From positions 1 to 64,000 of the forward strand of contig QWDQ01000002.1 in NCBI GenBank assembly GCA_003868215.1: a stretch of 64,000 bases of DNA. The letters are read 5' to 3'. The notes beneath the pieces are model-generated. The model was not told the origin of the DNA and made no database searches. It saw only the letters and a program-made list of their open reading frames with translations. Position numbers and translations under genes: made by a program. This DNA comes from Pseudophaeomoniella oleicola (Eukaryota > Ascomycota > Eurotiomycetes > Phaeomoniellales > Phaeomoniellaceae). Shown in pieces: positions 32,689 through 44,877 of this stretch (position 1 is its first letter; the number at the start of each line of letters is the position of its first letter).

Positions 32689-34502
32689 AATTGGATTGCA
32701 AGTGCAAAAACAAACCCAATGAAGACAGCAATGAGAGGTTATCAGGAAGTTGAGCACAGGGCTGGGATTTGAGAACAAAAGGGCATCATCTGCTATATGA
32801 CAAGCAAGGCCCGACCAGGATCGCGGGGCGTGTAACCGGGGTATAGTGAAGATGGGAGTGGCAGATCTTTGAAATTACCTCTAACATGCTGCATTCTGCA
32901 AAGGCGGGTGCTGAGAGATGGTGTCGAGGCGTTCTACATACGTTGAATATATTGCATTGCAAGGGTTCGCGAAAACTCTCAATTCGGGAGTATGTTCTCA
33001 CGCCCCTGCTCCCGCGTGCCGTCTTTCAGGAAGATCTATGGAAAACCCCTCTAGGGCATTGCATCATGTCCGAAGAGGAGCATAGATGCCGGATTAATCG
33101 CTAGAGGTTCTGGCTCGGTAAAATATCACATGAAGACATCTCAAGGCAGGCTCGGAAGTGGCTTTGCGAGGACAGCCTCGAGTATCGCGCGAACGCAATC
33201 TCTGGCACACATTGGTTTTTAGTGGCGGCTGCGAGGAGGCTGGTGATGTTATCATGGTATTCGTATGAAGCAAACGTGTTGGTATATCTTGGTCACATAA
33301 GTTCGCATGTGGCGAGTGAGTGACTGTAGCAATATCAGCGGAATGCATAATGATGCTGTAGTACAAAATTATTCCACGTAGTAGAACATATAGAAGGGGA
33401 AGTAGATCCGGGAAAGGGACTAGATCGACAACGGCACAGGTCAGTTCCTGACCTACCAAGTCCCCTGTTCGGTGGGCTTCGCGTGACAACTAGCATGTTG
33501 ATGCCGGGATATCATGCAAGTGCAGGCGAGAAACCCCAGACCCGTTTTTGACCAGTTCGCCAGGGCTTCACACCATCATGTGCAACTTCGGCGACTTTTT
33601 CTTAGATCACCTTGTGGCGTGTGATCGGATATTTGGCGCTGTTGGCTAAGTGATCGCTTGTACTCTGATATTGCAATCCCTATCATTTCGAGCACTCAAG
33701 GGCATTGAAAATGGGTTGAGTGGCTGCTGTCGCAGTTGAGAAATGTGACAGCAGTGCTTTTCCGAGCGATCTTGGGTTATCGTGCTGCATGCAAAACGTT
33801 GCAGTGTGCATTGCTAGGCTCCTGCAATAAGCCACGTCAAGGATAGACCATGCCTCATCATGCAATTGAGATTCAGAAAGATGATCTGCGCACCATTTCA
33901 GACTAAATCGCCTTGCCTTATCAAAATTGTTCGGTACCATAGTTCACTACCTACCTAGGTACGTAGTAGACGGTGATGCTGGATCAGAGAGCTGTCCTCA
34001 GAGAACAAGAATCTGGGAGGCAGAATGATTGTTTGATGATCTGCAGCGACGATGCGGGCCGTCCAAAGAGCCGAACTCGGCTGTGCTGTATTAATAATTT
34101 TCCGTGAGTTCGAGGTCGAGGTCGAGGGTGATCGACAATATTGAATTCAATATTACCGGTAAACAGGCTTCGTGCGAGCACGACAGGCGAAATTGAGACA
34201 TGTTCCAAGACGAATTTGGATAGCCACATCATGCACGATAATCGACGAACCCCTCTACTGTCAAATCGCATCTCTAGGAGATGCATAGACTGCAATCATA
34301 CGTTCTCTGGCTTGCAGATAGAATATGTACCTTTTTCAACATGTCTTCATTAGCGTGAACGACGAAGAAACCATCCTAATCATACTTGAGATAATAATTG
34401 CATGGAAGAAGCGAACACGGTGAAGCAAATCTATCGACGCTCTGGATTACGTCCACAACCACCAGGCCATTTCCAGCCTCCCAGATGCACCCCGGAATTT
34501 CC
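32689..34502. other. long intergenic region, no gene recognised
   Basis: 1.8 kb upstream of the sugar transporter. Minus-strand frames at 33683-33940 (85 codons, ATG start) and 33984-34295 (103 codons) resemble nothing I know. A TACCTA/TAGGTA palindromic tract lies at 33948-33969. Large upstream regions are common for regulated sugar transporters. Confidence 0.55.
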
Positions 34503-35969
34503 CTATACATCGGCGTGGGGTGTGGTCCCTGCATCCTCCGAAGTGCATAAACGCCCGCCCAATCCATACTTCAATACTTCGCTGGTCACTGGCAGAGCTT
34601 CTTCAAGCCCACGGCCATCGTCTAAATCAGTTTTGCTCTGTCGCCGTTGCGTAACTTGAGAGATGCGTCTGAGAAGAAGACCATTGGCATGGTCAGACTG
34701 TATTTCGGAACTAGAGCTACGGCATCGGGCAGTAGGGGCAGGAGGCATGACGCGGACCAAGTCTGTTGCTGCTGCCATGGAGCTGTGTGGATTATTGATC
34801 TGCCCATTTAACGGGTTTCCGTATCCTTTTCCGCCACCCAAAACATCCAGGTTCCGTTGGACTTGCGCATTGGCAGCTCTCTCCTGATTTTGTTGCAGCA
34901 TCCGAGTATGCACCGCTCTCGACATTCGAAGCCTGCCATCCAGAGCACCGTCCGTGAAATGCTGTCCCACTTGCGGTACGGGCCCTCCTGCTGGCCTCTG
35001 AGCACAATGCCCTTGTACCCATTTGTTCTTCAGTACAACCGCGATGATAGCCGGTAGTGCAAAGAGAACGAAGATTCCGAGGACCACATACAAGGTGTTG
35101 CGCTCGGCCATCACCATCGACTGACAGCGTTGAGCGATGAGAGTTTCGTTTCGAGGATTGCATAAGTCACAATTCTCTGGGATTGCCTTTCTATGTCGGC
35201 CTTGCTCGGCGCGGCACACGGAGTCACTCGAGAGGAAACCCACGCAGAATTCATGAGTGCAGTTGCGTTTACCCCACCGTCGATGACTGCGACCGTGGCT
35301 CTCAGACGAAGCCTGGCGGCGTTTCTGCAAAATTGACATGCTCTGTGCATACTGCCACGCAGAGTTTTCGTTTTCTGTGAGCTCTAGAAGACGCCGCTCG
35401 ATAGCCGTCTTGCATCGTCGTAATGCTATACTTTCACGGGCTGCATGCAGCTGTTCAGCATTTGCACCTAATATCGTTCTCAGAGCGCCGCCACATTCAC
35501 GTAGTTGAGTGATAGTGTTCGCCGCTTGATTGTCAACCTGCTGAGTGTTGATGTCATAGGCCCATGTCGGAGTCTCAGAGGGGATGACGAGCCACAATGG
35601 AACAGTCTCGAACGGGTTTCGAGAGTCATCAACACGTGAAAGCTGATAAGAGGTGCGACCTTCCAGATATAGGTTGTGAGTTGACGGGGTATCGTCATGA
35701 GATCCTGAAGGTTTTACGGGGTCTTTATGCCCTCCATGAAGCTGCGATGCGATGAGAAAAGTTGCGAACAAGAGAAGCAAGGCGATTGCAAAGTACCGAG
35801 TCGGGCGAGAGACCGACTTGGTCCAACAAGTCTATGGGATTCAGTTGTCTACTCCGGAACAAATGCCGGAACTTACCTTCTTGCACATCTGACTTCTCGA
35901 GGTCCCTTCGCCAACAACCTCTAAATGCTCGAGCGGACGCCTATCCTCTTCCACCGAAGCTTGGTCCAT
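34503..35969 (-). CDS. uncharacterised membrane protein with Cys-rich ectodomain, 473 aa
   Basis: Not recognised. Exons are 35969-35877 (MDQASVEEDRRPLEHLE...) and 35831-34503, with a 45-nt GTAAGT...CATAG intron. A charged 45-residue N-terminus precedes helix 1 (YFAIALLLLFATFLIASQL). A region of about 200 residues follows, holding paired Cys (CTHEFCVGF, CNPRNETLIAQRC). Then comes helix 2 (TLYVVLGIFVLFALPAIIAVVL) and a basic, probably cytoplasmic tail with many Gln, Asn and Arg. Two helices with a Cys-bearing loop suggest a lumenal or extracellular domain between them. The pattern fits a fungal surface or secretory-pathway membrane protein of unknown role. Confidence 0.65.
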
Positions 35970-37116
35970 GTTGACGATGGTAAGGAACGGATCTGAGATA
36001 TTTTGGGAAGCAGACAGTATCTAAATGATCACAAATATCATGCTTGTATAAGCGGTGTCTTCAACAATGGAACAGTGAAGAAATCGAAATTTGACAGAAT
36101 TAGTCAATCCAAAGAAGAGTTCAAGGGCCATAATCAAGTGCGAGTGCGACTGCGACTTGGGCTACTATGCTATGTTCGTGCTTTCCTGGCCTGTCGATGC
36201 CCTCCTAGGATTCACACCTACCGTAGCCTCGAATGTCCCCATTGTACATATACGTGAATGTAGATCTGTGTTGTATATAGAGTACGCAGAGAGAACGACT
36301 CGAGAGAAAGGAGCAATCAACAAGTCCAGTCCAGGATCATTCGAAATCATAGTCGACCACTTTTGGCGTAAACCAGTGAGATCAAGCACAATGTGACTAG
36401 GAGCCTCCTTTGGGGCTCTGTTTCTGATAACTTCCATGAGAACATCGAAAATGGTCATAGCTTTCAAGCCATGTCTTTACACGAAGCTGAGGCTCAGTAG
36501 CGAGTGTCATCAAAAGCATCGAGGCATCTCGAGGCATGTACATTATGAACCTGCTGATGTATAGTATTTTGTGGAGTGGTGGAATTTTGCATAGAAAATT
36601 GGCCGAAGTCGGAATGTCCGCGTAGACCGCGCATTAAATAAAAATTGGGTATAGGAGCGAAGACCGAATTCGTTCACAGATAGATGGACGCCGAAGTTGT
36701 TCCATCAACGTCCAGGCGCAAAGATACTTCGTAGAGAAGAACTATATAGCAGCAGCTACAGGAACCGGCCCGCGAATATAAGACAATTCATCCTCGGCAT
36801 TCCAATCCACCACCTTGTGCACCTTGTGAACTCTTGGGTGTTGCCAATTCGTCACCATTGGTGATCCCCGCACTTCATCCCTCCTACTCGAAGTATCTTT
36901 CGCCGATTACTCGGCCCCTCCGTCAATCTGGCTCCTTCACGGGCTACAAATCGTCTGAGTCTCATTCAGAGACATCTGGATCAAGAACCTCCTCTGCCCT
37001 CACTCAACACTCCATACTCTTCAGAACGGCACACCTCCCACGGCGACGACCTCCCTTACACCCCACTTGTGAGAGAAGTACCAGAAAAATATATAGAAAC
37101 GAAATCTGCGCCCAAG
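35970..37116. other. divergent intergenic region
   Basis: 1.15 kb between the Cys-rich membrane protein and the aminotransferase, which point away from each other. Frames at 36165-36467 and 36834-37181 show no motif; the latter is out of phase with the aminotransferase and is probably 5' UTR. Confidence 0.6.
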
Positions 37117-38339
37117 ATGGCGGATGTCAAGACTTCAAATCAGCCAGCGCATCCCGCGTTGCTCATTCCCGGGCCAATTGAGTTCGAAGATGCTGTCCTC
37201 AATTCCATGAGTCATTTTGCGTGAGTGAGACATGCTTGAGGCGCCTGAAGTAAGGCTAACAGGTTCACAGAGAGTCTCATGTTGGCATGCCTTTTGTGAA
37301 TGTGTTCGGGGAGACGTTAGGGCTATTGAGAAAGTTGTTCCAGACCACGAATCCTGGATCGCAGCCCTTTGTCATCTCGGGCAGTGGTACACTCGGATGG
37401 GACCTTGTCGCAGCTAACCTGGCAGAGCCGGGGGAGGACGTGCTGGTCCTGCACACAGGTTACTTCGCAGACTCCTTCTCCGATTGCTTCAAGACCTATG
37501 GTGTCAATGCGACTCAATTGAAGGCGCCCATTGGTGACCGGCCACAGCTAGATGCCGTTGAGGCCGCGCTGAAAGAGAAGAAATACAAACTCTTGACTGT
37601 CACACATGTCGATACATCTACTGGCGTCCTCAGTGAACTAAAAGGACTTTCAGAGCTAGTACATCGCGTCTCACCAGAGACTCTCATTGTCGTCGATGGT
37701 GTGTGCTCCGTTGGTTGTGAAGAGATTGCCTTCGATGCATGGGGTCTAGATGTCGTCTTGACAGCCTCCCAGAAAGCCATTGGCTGTCCACCTGGTCTCT
37801 CAATAGTCATGTGCTCAGAGCGCGCTGTCAAGACCTTCGAATCTCGCAAGACTCCGCCAGGCTCGTATTTTGCTAGCATGGCGAACTGGATCCCCATCAT
37901 GCGTAACTACGAAAACCGCAAGCCCTCATACTTTGCCACACCCCCAACACAGCTGATCCACGCCCTCCACACCACCCTCGCTCAAATCACATCCAAACCA
38001 CTTTCCGAGCGCTTCGCTCGACACCGTGAGGTTTCCGACAAGATCAAAGCCGCCGCCGCAGATCTCGGTCTGAAGCAACTGGCCTCAAAGCCAGAGAACC
38101 AAGCCCACGGCATGACCGCGCTCTACCTCCCAGAGGGCATGACGCCGCCAGAAATTCTCCCGAACCTGCTGAAGAAGGGCGTCATCTTTGCTGGCGGCCT
38201 GCACAAGGAGATCGCCAGCAAGTATATCCGTTTCGGACACATGGGTGTCAGTGTCACCGACGAGAGCAGACCGGATATCGACCGGGCTATTCAGGCACTG
38301 AAGGATGGATTGGCAGAAGTTGAGAAGGCGAAGAAATAA
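37117..38339 (+). CDS. AGX1: alanine-glyoxylate aminotransferase
   Basis: PLP enzyme making glycine from glyoxylate using alanine as amino donor (class V fold). Exons are 37117-37220 and 37271-38339, joined at SHFA|ESHVG across a GTGAGT...TTCACAG intron, giving 390 aa; yeast Agx1 is about 385. The substrate loop LLIPGPIEF lies near residue 15. SGSGTLGWD near 71, VVDGVCSVGCEEI with Asp177, and the PLP lysine Lys203 in TASQKAIGCPPG are present. The C-terminal domain ends in KAKK, so there is no peroxisomal SKL-type signal, and no clear mitochondrial presequence; cytosol is likely. The asparagine-synthetase-like gene converges on it. Confidence 0.92.
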
Positions 38340-39083
38340 CAGACGAATCTTAACGCAGGAAGCTAGCTCTCGCATGCTGTTTGACTACTGCTGGCATGGC
38401 TTAAGGAGAGAAGGTTATGTGGCTCTGCAGAGTGTGGGATTCCTTTTTCTCGAGTGAAAGTTGCATGCATTTGGCGTATATACAGTTTGTTCGGGCATTT
38501 ACGTAGAGAATGGGGGGGGGATGGAACAGAAAAAGTCCGTCTATATGTTTATCTTTGGCATCAACGAAACCCTTCCCCTATCTATAGATCTACAACACAT
38601 TTCGATACGCATATATATATGACACTGAAGTATTTACTGCAAGATAAAAGAACAGGAGTACAAAAAGCACTTTTCGATATACTAAGTTTTTTTGTTGGGG
38701 TCTTCTTCCATTGATACGGCTCAGACTTGCCTTTGCACTTCATGTGTTTTCAAGGGACCCCCTTCCTTCTTGGAAACAACAACAAACCCGTTGTCCCAAG
38801 TCATGCTAGGCGGTTCTCCTGATTAATAATAAATCAGGAGCGTCCTTCCCAATGGCATGCAAGGGTTGGGTTCGGGTTGCAGATTTTCCTTTCAGTAGAG
38901 GTTGAACTTTTTTTTTCAGAAGTATCTGAGAGAAAAGACAGAAGAAACACCACACATGCTTCTTCACGGTGTGTGAGAAAGCAGCATAGGTCAGGTTCCG
39001 CCTTTTCGTCATCATCGCCGTTTGGAAGTTGATAAAGTTCGTGGAAGGGAGGTTTTCTTTTTTGCTTTTGTAGTATGAGAGAG
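38340..39083. other. convergent intergenic region
   Basis: Shared 3' flank of the aminotransferase and the asparagine-synthetase-like gene. A frame at 38806-39087 has poor composition and no motif. A short run of G lies near 38512-38520. Confidence 0.65.
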
Positions 39084-40751
39084 TCACGATAGCAAGTCTG
39101 TTCCCTTTGTCCTTCCGCCGCCTGCTTCCATCTTCGCGGTCTTCGCGCCGAATTGGATTGCGCGTTTCTTCTCTCTCGCGACGGCCTTTAGGCCAATTCT
39201 GTGGGCAAGAAGTCGCAGTGCTCTCTTCGCTGGTTCGATAGCTGCTTCCTCAGACTCTTCCTGGTTTACCTCTCCGAAGCCACATTTCTGCCATACCGGT
39301 GTCCCCAATGCCCAGCGGACAAGGTCCTCATCCAGGTAAGGATACCGTGCTTCTTTGTTCCAATGAGAGATCACTCGATCGTCACGTCCAAGATTTCGGT
39401 AGCCCAGGCGAGTTATGTCCAGAGATAATTCTGAGATAAGGCCTGGGTAACCTTGACGGGAGAACGCAGAGGCGTGGCGGGTATAGCCAGCGAAAAGTTC
39501 GTCGGCTCCAAGACCTGAAAGGAGGACTCTAGCAGTGGTCCTGTAGGGCTGTGTCATCTCCGTGCGGTTTTCGTGATTCTGAGGCGAGCCTACTTGACCA
39601 ATACCACGAGCTGCAAAATACAAGGCCATGCCAATAGACAGGTCCATCTCGGTGTTCTGAGGATGCATGAGGTTTACGATAGTTGAGCGATGAGCCTGGC
39701 TCTCCATGTAAGGGATGTTGATGGCAACAAATCGGAAAGGTCGTCCAGGGCAGATCTTGCAAAGTTCCAGAAAGCTTCGGCGGCCAGTACCTCGGTCGGG
39801 ACATGATTCGTAGGGATCGTAACTCGGGTCAGAACGCGCAGCAGCAGCAGCACGCGGGTTCTCGAATGCTACATTCAAGAGATCCACCGGCTCTGAGATG
39901 TCTAGTATCTCGTGCACGAGAGCTGCCAGTACTGTGCAATCTAAGCCTCCAGAGAAGAGAACGGCTACCTTCGCTAGGGAGTGACCGGACGATGCAGTAC
40001 CGAACCCTCCTAACGATGGTATATCGGCCACCCGAAGACGTATTGAATCCAGAAGAGCTCGTTCAAGAGCTTCCACGGACGACGAGGCGACGTGCAACGG
40101 CACAACAACAGTCGGTGGAACCAGTTCATTTATAGGTGGTAATGGCTGATGCCAACGTGAAAGGTCCCGATTACCAGTCCGGATATCGACAACATGCACG
40201 CCGTCGTAAGTCACTTCGGACCATCCTGTCTCACCGGGGTTGCAAACACTAGAAAGTATCAAGTCATCACCACTTGCATTATGGGAAAGCAATGAACGTC
40301 GTCCTAGACGATCCCGACCGAAATATAGCTTTTGATCGAGAGCATCATAGTAGGTAAAGGCGAAAGGACCTAGGATACTGTTTAGTACCGTCACGATATT
40401 CTGCGCAGTACCTGAATCCCGCTTGATAGAAGCTTGCGACAAGAGCTGAAACACGTGCAACGAATCATTGCCTTCAACAATCGATGTCCCTACTTTCCAA
40501 GCTTCGCCATTCCAGCACAAGACTGAACCAGTTGCTTCATCGTACAGAGGTTGAACCTGCACATGTTGGCCTCTCAGCGCTAAGACAGTCGATACGAAGG
40601 TCAGGTTGGATGTGATATCACTAGTAGGCCCTGGTACAGAGATAGTACGCTCCTCGAGGCTGTCAGGACCTCGATTGATCAAGTACTCTTTGAGAGCATT
40701 GCCTGGCTTGATGATCCATCCTCGGCTCACCGAACAGTAAATGCCACACAT
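39084..40751 (-). CDS. asparagine synthetase domain-containing protein (ASNSD1/YML096W type)
   Basis: Single exon, 555 aa. It begins MCGIYCSVSRG, where Cys2 becomes the N-terminal nucleophile of a class II glutamine amidotransferase; INRGPDSLEER and VLCWNGEAW belong to that domain. The synthetase-type domain has the pyrophosphate-loop motif VLFSGGLDCTVLAAL near residue 265, ARVLLSGLGADELFAGYTRH near 410 and HWNKEARYPYLDEDLVRWAL near 470. These fit the ASNSD1-like group rather than true asparagine synthetases (Asn1/Asn2). Biochemical role of this group is poorly known. VPS9 starts divergently 513 bp away. Confidence 0.9.
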   Translation of the reverse strand: MCGIYCSVSRGWIIKPGNALKEYLINRGPDSLEERTISVPGPTSDITSNLTFVSTVLALRGQHVQVQPLYDEATGSVLCWNGEAWKVGTSIVEGNDSLHVFQLLSQASIKRDSGTAQNIVTVLNSILGPFAFTYYDALDQKLYFGRDRLGRRSLLSHNASGDDLILSSVCNPGETGWSEVTYDGVHVVDIRTGNRDLSRWHQPLPPINELVPPTVVVPLHVASSSVEALERALLDSIRLRVADIPSLGGFGTASSGHSLAKVAVLFSGGLDCTVLAALVHEILDISEPVDLLNVAFENPRAAAAARSDPSYDPYESCPDRGTGRRSFLELCKICPGRPFRFVAINIPYMESQAHRSTIVNLMHPQNTEMDLSIGMALYFAARGIGQVGSPQNHENRTEMTQPYRTTARVLLSGLGADELFAGYTRHASAFSRQGYPGLISELSLDITRLGYRNLGRDDRVISHWNKEARYPYLDEDLVRWALGTPVWQKCGFGEVNQEESEEAAIEPAKRALRLLAHRIGLKAVAREKKRAIQFGAKTAKMEAGGGRTKGTDLLS

Positions 40752-41264
40752 GAAATATGTAAGGCAGCATGAACCATGACCAGAACCTATGCCGCAAAGA
40801 TGCCTGTTGAAGTTTCCTGCATGAGTGGTGTCAAGATGTGAAAAAGGTGGGCCGAGTTTGGGCCTTCTACTACGTAGGTATTAATAGTCTGCTGTAGCGG
40901 GTCGCTGATCACCGTTGGTTGGGGTCCCGGACTCGGGTAGATGTCACTGTCAAAACAATGATCTTTTGGCCTCATAACTAATTAATACTGTCCAGCGAGT
41001 GATCTGAGCTGAGCTGAGCGCTTTCGGTTTATTAAAAGAAAGCATCTCCATCAAAAACCAAGCAGCAACCCTCATCGAAAGTCATCTACGACCTGCACGA
41101 GCATATCTCTCATCAACCATTCTCCACACTGTAGACGTCTCACATGTCGCCGAGGTCGTCTGATGAGCATCACATCTAGGGATACAGGACCACTGGAGTA
41201 CAGAACCCAAAAAATGAATGGAAGGTTGGGCAAGCATCCGGATGAATAGCAGCCGTAACAGGTC
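40752..41264. promoter_or_regulatory. divergent promoter region, ASNSD1-like and VPS9
   Basis: 513 bp between two divergent start codons; it presumably contains both promoters. Short frames on either strand show no motif, and no specific factor site is assigned. Confidence 0.45.
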
Positions 41265-43713
41265 ATGGTCACAAGCACAGATTTGGCGCCAGGAGCGCCT
41301 GGCGCAGAGGAAATAGACACCACAATAAGCACTATGGAACAGAATATACCTGCTGGTCGTGACCTCATGGCTGAGGCGGCAAAGAATCAGAAGGAGGCCG
41401 ATAACTCCCAATCGACTGTGGAACTTCCAGCAGAGGAATCATTAGCAGACAATACAGAGCCCACAGGTACTGTAGCACAGCCTGATCTGCACGAGGAAAA
41501 GACGCGGGGATCCCCTCCAGAAGAACAAGGGCAGACGGCTGTGGAGAAAACTACAACAGGAATACAGGACTTGTCTTTGTCAACGGCCACATTGCGTCCT
41601 GGTGAGGTCTCTACCAAGAGGGACCCTTCAGCGCCTTCTACCCCGCTGCTATCTCCAGAGACCGAAAAACCATATCTCGACCCGACACCAAGAACGCCGC
41701 AGGCCTCAAGACCAATGTCCAGAGCATCCTCAAGCTCTGGCAATTATAATGAGAAATCTGGGCCGATAGAGTCAGAACCAACTTCAGACGCCGAATTCGA
41801 ACGTAGACGAGCCAACGAGGGGGAAGATGGAACCGGAAAAGAACCCCAATCCGAAATCCAAAGCATCATGGAGCAGTTCACAGATGAGGCAGACGCTCCT
41901 CGACAGGAAGAGATAATGTCGCCTCGAATGGAGCTTGCAGGACCTATGCTCACCGTAGGTCATTTCCCACCGCGAAGGTCTAGCCTCGAGCACCTACGAC
42001 CTACCGATTTCTCCACTGAACATGATGGACGGCCGGAGAGTCCTCCTCCTGTCCCTCCAAAGTCACCACCAAGCCATCTTAGCCTCCAAAAGTCGCCGAT
42101 AGTTCCGCCCTCTCCCTCAAGTCTACATAAGGCTGCTCCACCTCCACCGGAACCTGAACCCGACTTACCCTTTGATTTTCATCGCTTCCTTGAACAACTT
42201 AGGCATAAATCTGCGGACCCAGTGGCCAAGTTCCTCAGGTCATTTTTGACGGAGTTTGCCAAGAAGCAATGGATGGTACATGAGCAGGTCAAGATTATTA
42301 GTGACTTCCTGACGTTCATAACAAACAAGATGGCGCAGTGCGAAGTATGGCGCAATGTCTCGGACATCGAATTCGATAATGCCAAGGAAGGCATGGAGAA
42401 ACTTGTAATGAATAGACTGTACACACAGACCTTCTCTCCTGCGATTCCGCCGCCACCACCGCTACCTCGGTCAAGGAGCAAGCGAAAAGAGCAGGAAAGG
42501 CTACATGTACCAGGTCGAAGAGGGCAGCATCAAGAGGACGTCGAGCGAGATGAGGTTTTGGCCCAAAAGATCCGGATCTACGGCTGGGTAAAGCCAGAAC
42601 ATCTTGATATTCCTGATGTCGGCCCCAATGGGAAACGCTTTCTTGCGCTGGCTCAGCAAGAGCTACTCAAAATCAAAGGATATCGAGCGCCGCGTGATAA
42701 GGTTATCTGTATTCTCAACTGTTGCAAGGTAATTTTCGGCTTGCTCAAGAATGCGAAGTCCAAGGACACATCGGCCGACTCTTTCATTCCACTTCTCATC
42801 TACGTTGTCTTACAGGCGAATCCCGAGCATCTCGTCTCCAACGTGCAGTATATTTTACGTTTCAGGAACCAGGAGAAATTAGGAGGGGAAGCTGGCTATT
42901 ACCTCTCCTCATTGTCAGGTGCTATTCAATTTATCGAAACTTTAGATCGGACAACACTGACCGTCAGCGATGAGGAGTTCGAGCGCAATGTAGAGCTCGC
43001 AGTGCAAGCTATTGCGGAAAGGAATCGAGAAGCCGAAGCATATGCAATGTCAACGATTCAAGCCCAGGGACAGGACGCTGGAAAAGGCGGGCCCGCTAGC
43101 TCTGAGGCAAAGCAAGCCAATGGGTCTGGAACGAGACAAGCGCAAGGGCATCAGCCGACCTTGAGCAACGATAGCAGCACCACGAGCGATGACAACCCTG
43201 CAGTCGGTCTGCTACGAACAATACAACGTCCCCTTTCCAGCTTAGGCAGAATCTTCTCCGACGAAACCACGCCTAGCCAGTCCTCGTCTCAACCGAGTGC
43301 AACACCTCGGCCGCTGTCACCTGCCGTCTTTCAACCTCCCCGGGATAGCCTTGAAACCGACGATGGTCAAGATGCAGGGGACACCAGATCGCACCCTAGG
43401 CGACTCAAGGCCGAAGAGGCTGCTGCTCGGCAGGCTAGTGCAGAAGCAGCGCAAGCCGAAATGATTCAACGTAAGGAGCATATGCACGTGGTTGAGTAAG
43501 TCAGTTCCCTCGTACCTCAGTCATTTGTCTAATCGCTCGGTAGGACACTCTATGGCATGTTCCCCAACTTGGACAAGGACGTGATTGATGATGTTGTCCG
43601 CGAAAAAGGGGGACGGTAAGTTCTTGTTAAGTCCGATTCCAGGGTTCTCCATCTAATTGTCCTGCAGTGTCGGTCTCGCTGTAGACGCATGTCTAGCTTT
43701 GACAGCAACATGA
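41265..43713 (+). CDS. VPS9: VPS9-domain Rab5 guanine nucleotide exchange factor
   Basis: Activates Vps21/Rab5 GTPases on endosomes for vacuolar sorting. Exons are 41265-43495, 43544-43615 and 43668-43713, in phase, giving 782 aa. Residues 1-300 are disordered and rich in Pro, Ser and Glu. A helical bundle region starts at FDFHRFLEQLRHKSADPVAK. The VPS9 domain spans about 430-565: RIYGWVKPEHLDIP, FIPLLIYVVLQANPEHLVSN and GYYLSSLSGAIQFIETLD. The short last exons complete a C-terminal CUE domain (ETLYGMFPNLDKDVIDDVV...), which binds ubiquitin in yeast Vps9. The domain order matches yeast Vps9, though the N-terminus is much longer. Confidence 0.93.
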
Positions 43714-44877
43714 CAGGACAAAACACTCCTTTCCTTCAATGCAGCATCGAAAGTAGCGGGAAACACCATGTATGCACTTGAAGATTACAGCAGCTACGCT
43801 ACGTTACGCTTGAAGAGAGAGGACCATACATAGTAATGCCATTCACGAAACCCATATAGAACGTAATACCCGCGCCTATCTATCCTCCCTCCTCGAGGTG
43901 ACATGGGGTAAACAAGTAGGCTAGTCTCAGTACTGTCTGTACACGCCAAGCTTACAATAACAAAAGAGACCACTGGTATTCTCGTGACTCCCAATAATCT
44001 ACGCAAACATAGGCTCATGGTCGATTGCCAAAAGATAAGAGAGAGTGTGTATACGTGTGTGTGTGCTTATTGAAATGGCCAAAGCCGCGTAATTAAATCC
44101 TATAAGGTAGTTAGATCGTGGGGTGACGAGTAAGTACCTATGTACTAGTTACCTTATGTAAGGTAGGTAGGCAACAGCGCAATGGGGGCAATGGGCAAAT
44201 GAGCATTGGGGCCAGTCAGTGTAAGCCACACACCCACACCCACACCCACACACTCACCCGTCTGATGATGATCATCAAGTGCACCCCCCCAAAAACCAGT
44301 TTGTATACGTACGCTTTTCCCGCTTGTCTGCCCCATTGAGAATGACAAGGCTGAGTGAGTGGTATCATCATGGCTTTGCTAATTAGCTACAAAACAACCC
44401 CGCGAATGCGTAGGAGGGCTTACGTATGCTTTTCACCAGTGGTTCATGAGGGAGGGGGGAATATTGCTCATACAACTGGGTTCTTTGGCCCCCAAACGAT
44501 ATCAACATATACAATCACCATGGTTGTTTGCGTGTAAAAGCTATTAGTGGTAAGCCCTACCTTACCTACTGTCTCTGTTATCTGTCCACCTAAGTATCTA
44601 CCTTGGTAGGTTATCAGTCAAATGGGAGGTGAGGTGGTGCAGCCTTGAGTTTGTGTAATAGGCCACCGAATTCCTGGCAAAGGGTGTCACGACTATTACT
44701 TCTCGACTTGTTTGTAGTAGGATCCTCACACACCCCTGGTCTCTCTCTCTTTCTCTCTCTCTGTCTGGCTCCTCTTCCATTTTCTCCCATGATTCTTCTC
44801 TTTCTCTGTCTGGTCATCTATTCAGATAAATTCATTCTATTTTCTCAGACATCTCGTCGAAGAAAGGATTTGAAAAT
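43714..44877. other. intergenic with TAGGTA tracts and microsatellites
   Basis: 1.16 kb between two plus-strand genes. It holds TAGGTA/TACCTA tracts at about 44101-44173 and 44557-44612, a CACACCC repeat at about 44227-44255 and a CT tract at about 44739-44765 upstream of the next start. No gene. Confidence 0.7.

Noticed and set aside
33683-34295. Two minus-strand frames of 85 and 103 codons
   Set aside because: Composition and content give no support; left unannotated although the first has an ATG.
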